The position numbers were made by a program, and so were the translations under genes. 64,000 nt of DNA, taken from Glandiceps talaboti (lineage: Eukaryota; Hemichordata; Enteropneusta; Spengelidae). Under the pieces are notes generated by a model. The model was not told the DNA's origin, did no database searches, and worked only from the letters and a program-made list of their open reading frames with translations. This document shows, one piece after another, positions 59,521-64,000 of the stretch (within the stretch, counting starts at the first letter, position 1; every line of letters begins with the position of its first letter). The DNA is taken from positions 16,334,867 through 16,398,866 of the forward strand of contig NC_135557.1 in NCBI RefSeq assembly GCF_964340395.1, read 5' to 3'.

Positions 59521-60239
59521 ACACAAAATTGAGAATCTAATTCTAAAGCACAAAAACATAACCAATAGCTAAGAACCCTGATGAAATGACTACTAAAAAT
59601 ATATTATATGACAATGCTTGTAAAAGTATGAAATCTTGAGTGCTTATTAATATTTGAGGACATGTGTTTTAATTCTGTTATACTTTATAGTATTATATCA
59701 AAATTAATAATTACCAAAGTACAACTTACATGTAGCTGAGACCCTCGATAAAATGACTGCTACCAATACATGTACATGACTGTATGCATGATAATTTTTG
59801 TCAATGTATGAAATTTTGGACAATTTGTTAATCATTTTTTTTAGATTCAACAATATTGCTGTGAATATTTGATTAATTCACAATGTAAATAGAGCAGCCT
59901 GGCATGTACTAGTATTCTGTATCTCACTATGAAAACTTCCAGCGTCATCATAACATATTCACGTCTCAACTCTAACCTTTTTATCCAAGCCTTTTTACAT
60001 TTCTTACTAATGGTTAAAACATACCAACAAAACAAACACGATATCAGAGCTCTCCTGCATTCTTTAATTAACATTTCACGTGTTGCCTGGAACAAGACAT
60101 AGTTTGCCTTAGATTATAGACACTGTAGTCATGTAATGACACAATATATAATTGATAGATGAGACAAAATGACATCCGACAGGAAGGCTACTTCTAAGAG
60201 TCTCACTTATAGCAATATTACAAATTGAGTAATCTCATT

Positions 60240-60770
60240 CACTGTAGTGTTTTCCTACTACATGGCAATGACAAAATAATGTTTTGTTATAATATGCAAA
60301 TTAATTTGAGTACACAATTTCAATTTTCATTTGCAATATAACTTTTATCGAATTTCATGTACATTAGTGTTTGGGCATACAATTTCATTTGCAATATAAC
60401 TTTGGAAATTCCATCTAATTTCATTTACAATAGTAAATACAATTTCATTTGCAATATAACATTGGAGATTTTATCTTAATTATATTTACACTAGTGTTTT
60501 CAAAGATAAAGTGATGGGGCAATAACAAAATAATGCTTTCTTATGCAAATTAATTTGGACACAATTTCATTTGGCAAAATAAATTTTATGTAATTTTATT
60601 TACACTAGTGTTTTCCTACATACACTTATATAGTGATGGGGCAATAACAAAATAATACTTTGTTATGTTTTATTTGGGTATGCAATTTCATTTGCAATAT
60701 ACGTGTAACTTTGGAAATTTTATCTAATTTTATATCCACTGGTATTACATGTATCTCTACAACACACCAC
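60240..60770 (+). repeat. Degenerate tandem array (acaatttcatttgcaatata)
   Basis: acaatttcatttgcaatata, aataacaaaataatgctttc and actagtgttttcctacat recur several times with irregular spacing. Confidence 0.75.
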
Positions 60771-61336
60771 TTGGAGATACATCATTGGAGAATGGTTATT
60801 ATAGCACTTTTGCTAAGGTAACAGAAATATTGAAAAGTATAAAGTGGCATTCTAGCATATCTACTGTAGTCTACATCATGTAGTCTACCATGATTTTGTT
60901 CATTTGGGAACCTTTTTTTACAGTAACTGGGGGGAACTGGTAGATTTTACCTCCTTACTATCCTAAGCAAAAACACTGTACATAGTAACTACTTATTACT
61001 ATAAATCAAGTGACTGGATTGTTAGATTATTACGTCATTTCCATAACACTTGTATTTCTGCTTAGTAACACAAGTTTGTTTTAATTACAAAGTGTGTATC
61101 CATACACTGGGAGACTCATTACGTTTTGAGTACATGAATAATGAGATTTGGTCCAACCACATTGATTACCTATGCATACATGTATATACAAGTTGTTAGG
61201 TTTTCTAACGGGATAAGTAGGGGGGGGGGGGGGGGGTATGTAGTCTTGGGATAAGGGAGGGGCAAGGATAGCTTAGAAGTTAGAGTCAAGTTGTGTGGGG
61301 ATTTTGACTACTGTCTCCCCTATACTAGTCTAGATA

Positions 61337-61560
61337 ATAATAATAATACTTTATTTTTCTATAGCGACTTCCATCAAAACAATAACAAACCGCTTCACAA
61401 TAAAATATATAACAAATGATTTAAAAATACAATGATAAAAGTAAGACCAGCTCGAATACAATGATAAAAGTAAAACTAAGACCAGCTCGAATACAGATGC
61501 CAATGTGGTCTCTAACGAAACCATATGAGGGGAGGTGTATAATCGTAACAACACCGTATA
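61337..61560 (-). mobile_element. Probable LINE/SINE 3' end, reverse strand
   Basis: Reverse complement reads cgctatagaaaaataaagta then (TTA)n, a common LINE/SINE tail. Upstream on that strand the word aatacaatgataaaagta is doubled. The part ggaggtgtataatcgtaaca..ccgtatagg recurs at 54880-54910. Confidence 0.5.
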
Positions 61561-61715
61561 GGAACTACATTAGACTACCCATATACATGAAGGTATGTTA
61601 TACAGTTTGAAAAGCTGAATAGTGTAGTACATGTAATGTTAGTCCTTCAAGGTTACAATTAGGATTAGTGTTAGTCTTTCAAGACTACACGTACAGTAGG
61701 CTACAGTTAGGATAG

Positions 61716-61880
61716 CACAGCCCTCTAAGCCAATTTGACGTGCCACTGACAGACAATTTCTAGTGACACACCAAAATTTGGTGTTCCCCCTACATTGTAT
61801 CTCTTACTATGTGGTGAGTGACTCACAAGAAATGCCATTTTTTTTATCATTTTGACTCACGACAACTAAATTTGGCCATT
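61716..61880 (-). mobile_element. hAT-like MITE, family C, 3'-truncated copy
   Basis: cagccctctaagccaatttg, acacaccaaaatttggtgtt and ttttgactcacgacaac match the family in reverse. The far end is lost. Confidence 0.7.
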
Positions 61881-63380
61881 GTGGACAAGTCTGAGACTAC
61901 AACTACAAAAATGTCGGCTATACGAGAATAGGAAGTGACAAGATTATCTGTATTAATGAAACCTTTACACACTGTACACTTTCACATTCTCATCTACTTC
62001 TCATTTCAGAGATGTTAATTAACAACATGTCACAGTACATCTTCATTACCCAGCTGACACCAAACAGTTGTATCAAATCCCAGAAGTATAATAAGATGTG
62101 TCTGTCTACAACAAAATGGACACTACTGGGATATGACACAATTGATTAGTTCACCCATGCCAATTAATGAAGTATGAAACACAAGAACAATATTTATAAT
62201 CAAGAGCAGAGAGAATTTGATATACACCCAGTAAAAATACCATACATATTACATCTGATGGCATCATATATCAAACTATATAACCAACACCATATTTGTT
62301 TTAATTGCTTGTCAATACAAGTATTCCAAATATCTATGTTGTAATAACACTTTCTAGACAACATATATTTTGAATAATTTTTATTTAAAATTCAAGAAAC
62401 TGACGTCAGAATTAAGTACAAAAATGTAAGATATATTAAGTCCCATAGAAATACAAAAATGTATTATCATTATCAGTCTAGTGTACCAATTTACTGTATT
62501 GTTTTAGTGTGTCTTTTAGTGAGTCTATGTGTTCTATACTTCTGTTAACTTTGAGCTGAAGTGTATAGTATAACCAAGAAATAATTGTAAAACTCTGGAA
62601 ACATTAAAATAATTGTGTCAATCGATTTAAACTATTTTTCATAAAATCATTACAGCTACCAAGTTTATTTTTGTTTTGTTTAGTTATTCTAAAATCTTAT
62701 CCTTTTTGATAGTTGAGAATGGTTTTTTTTTTTTGTAAATTAACTTTCCAAGTCTATTTTATATACTTAGAAGTTAGACTAAAAGTAGTAAAACTTTCAC
62801 AAAGCAGTATCTATTGCAGATATTAATAGATGAACCAAAACTGACTTCCACAGACTGAAAGTGCCATAGTTATAATTGAGGCCACAGTTTCAACTAAAGT
62901 TAGTGTACAAAATTAAAATACATGATACATACTATAACTTATGAAGAAGCAATTCTGAATTAACACAGTGAAATTGATATGGTTAAAATACAGAGGACAC
63001 GTAACACACACACAAAATATTACACTAGATGTCTCGTACGAAGAGACATCGGGTTATACCAAATGACACTCCATGCACACAATTAGACTAGTTTGCTTAA
63101 GTTAAAAGTGGCTTGGACTCTAACTTATCTACATTGTCTCTGGTCTTAATTCACTAATGGCTTGTACCTAGTCAAAATATCTAGTGCTATCCTTTATCGA
63201 ATCTTAAGACCTGTCTTTCAGCAACAACCCATGTTTTAATCATGCCCCTAATGGCCGTTATATAAACTGATAGGTATGCTTGATTGTAAATGGTCTAGAG
63301 GCTATCATTTGGGAATGCATCTTATGATCTCTAATAGATGCGGTGAGAGATCTTCAGATTCAAACCCAACATATAGCCTC

Positions 63381-64000
63381 TAGGCTCGTTTGTAGACATT
63401 TACGTAATATTCATTTTATGTTAATTATGTTGCTCCAGTGCTCATCACAGGAATAAGGGTACATGTACATTTACCTATTGACTTCATTTGAATATCATCA
63501 TAGTCAGACATACGTTATCACTCCCTCCTGTGACCAATCTAGGCTAGTTTGTAGACATTATGTAATATTCATTTTACGTAAATTAAAATGTATACTGCTC
63601 CAGTGCTCATCACACGAATGAGGGTACATGTACATTTACCTAATGACTTCATTTGAATATCATCATAATCTGACATACGTTATCACTCCCTCCTGTGACC
63701 AATCTAGTCAGGATTCCAACATGGTATCCAATCATTTCTAACCTCGCCTGGCTTACAGATAGCCTCTAGGCTAGTTTGTAGACATTATGTAATATGCATT
63801 TTACATAAATTAAAATGAATGTTGCTCCAGTGCTCATCAGAGGAATGAGGGTACATGTACATTTACCTAATGACTTCATTTGAATATCATCATAGTCTAA
63901 CATATGTTATCACTCCCTCCTGTGACCAATCCAGTCTGGATGCCAACATGTTATCCAATCACCTCTAGCCTCGCCTGGCTTAGACTGTAAGATACGTTAG
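63381..64000 (+). repeat. 227-bp tandem array running off the right edge
   Basis: aggctagtttgtagacatta starts at about 63541 and 63768, with a shorter first unit from 63381 (160 bp). Each holds ttgctccagtgctcatca, gggtacatgtacatttacct and gttatcactccctcctgtga. A decayed single unit is at 46490-46640. A family T end starts at 63981. Confidence 0.9.

Larger units (their letters stand above)
44001..64000. other. 20 kb upstream of exon A: no recognisable exon
   Basis: The start codon, first exon(s) and promoter of the gene should be here or beyond the right edge. I checked donor-like ACTTAC/ACTCAC words (for example 56519, 57209) and none borders a convincing coding segment. Listed repeats fill much of it. 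Stretches with nothing further seen include 47700-48290, 48880-50130, 51600-51950, 52200-52980, 54840-56590 (weak internal repetition) and 61900-63250. Confidence 0.6.

Noticed and set aside
59847-60095. 82-residue minus-strand frame rich in Lys/Arg/Leu
   Set aside because: No recognisable motif; AT-rich sequence allows frames this long by chance.

Overview
This window is animal nuclear DNA: AT-rich and intron-dominated, with no bacterial-type operons or ribosome-binding sites. It holds long microsatellites, many short satellite arrays and several dispersed families of short inverted-repeat elements. The style (frequent tacatgta words, deuterostome-like MITE ends, a LINE-type 3' end with an ATTG tail) suggests a marine invertebrate such as a hemichordate, cephalochordate, echinoderm or mollusc. 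I cannot name the species from sequence alone.

The only protein-coding gene I can support lies on the minus strand. It is spread over about 40 kb and is incomplete at both ends. Eight exons (44000-43870, 42013-41909, 38520-38471, 16746-16689, 15553-15414, 12512-12432, 9993-9865, 3750-3403) have canonical AG/GT borders, and their phases join exactly into 347 codons plus one leading base. They encode the N-terminal third of a PDZ-RhoGEF / LARG protein (ARHGEF11/ARHGEF12 family; RhoGEF2 in flies). In order these are a charged, Ser/Pro-rich leader, a class I PDZ domain split over four exons, a proline-rich linker, a coiled coil split over two exons, and a long Pro-rich acidic exon. The RGS-like, DH and PH domains expected downstream would lie beyond position 1. 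The start codon and promoter were not found and probably lie to the right, in or beyond 44001-64000.

Layout: 1-3402 is the intron after the last visible exon and carries a 26-bp satellite. The 3751-16688 region has compact introns full of tandem arrays (46, 21, ~62, 31 and 82 bp units). The 16747-38470 region is a single 21.7-kb intron inside the PDZ domain, holding microsatellites, hAT-like elements and two arrays with alternating (dimeric) units. The 38521-43869 region has introns with a LINE 3' end and a striking hairpin next to a PDZ exon. The 44001-64000 region is 20 kb with no recognisable exon, holding ~100-, 34-, 176- and 227-bp arrays.

I found no operon, toxin, virus, CRISPR or tRNA gene. 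What looks most worth a second look is an in-frame alternative splice donor in the Pro-rich exon, the hairpin/tandem element beside the PDZ exon, and a set of short inverted-repeat families. Two of those families have visible target-site duplications at individual copies.
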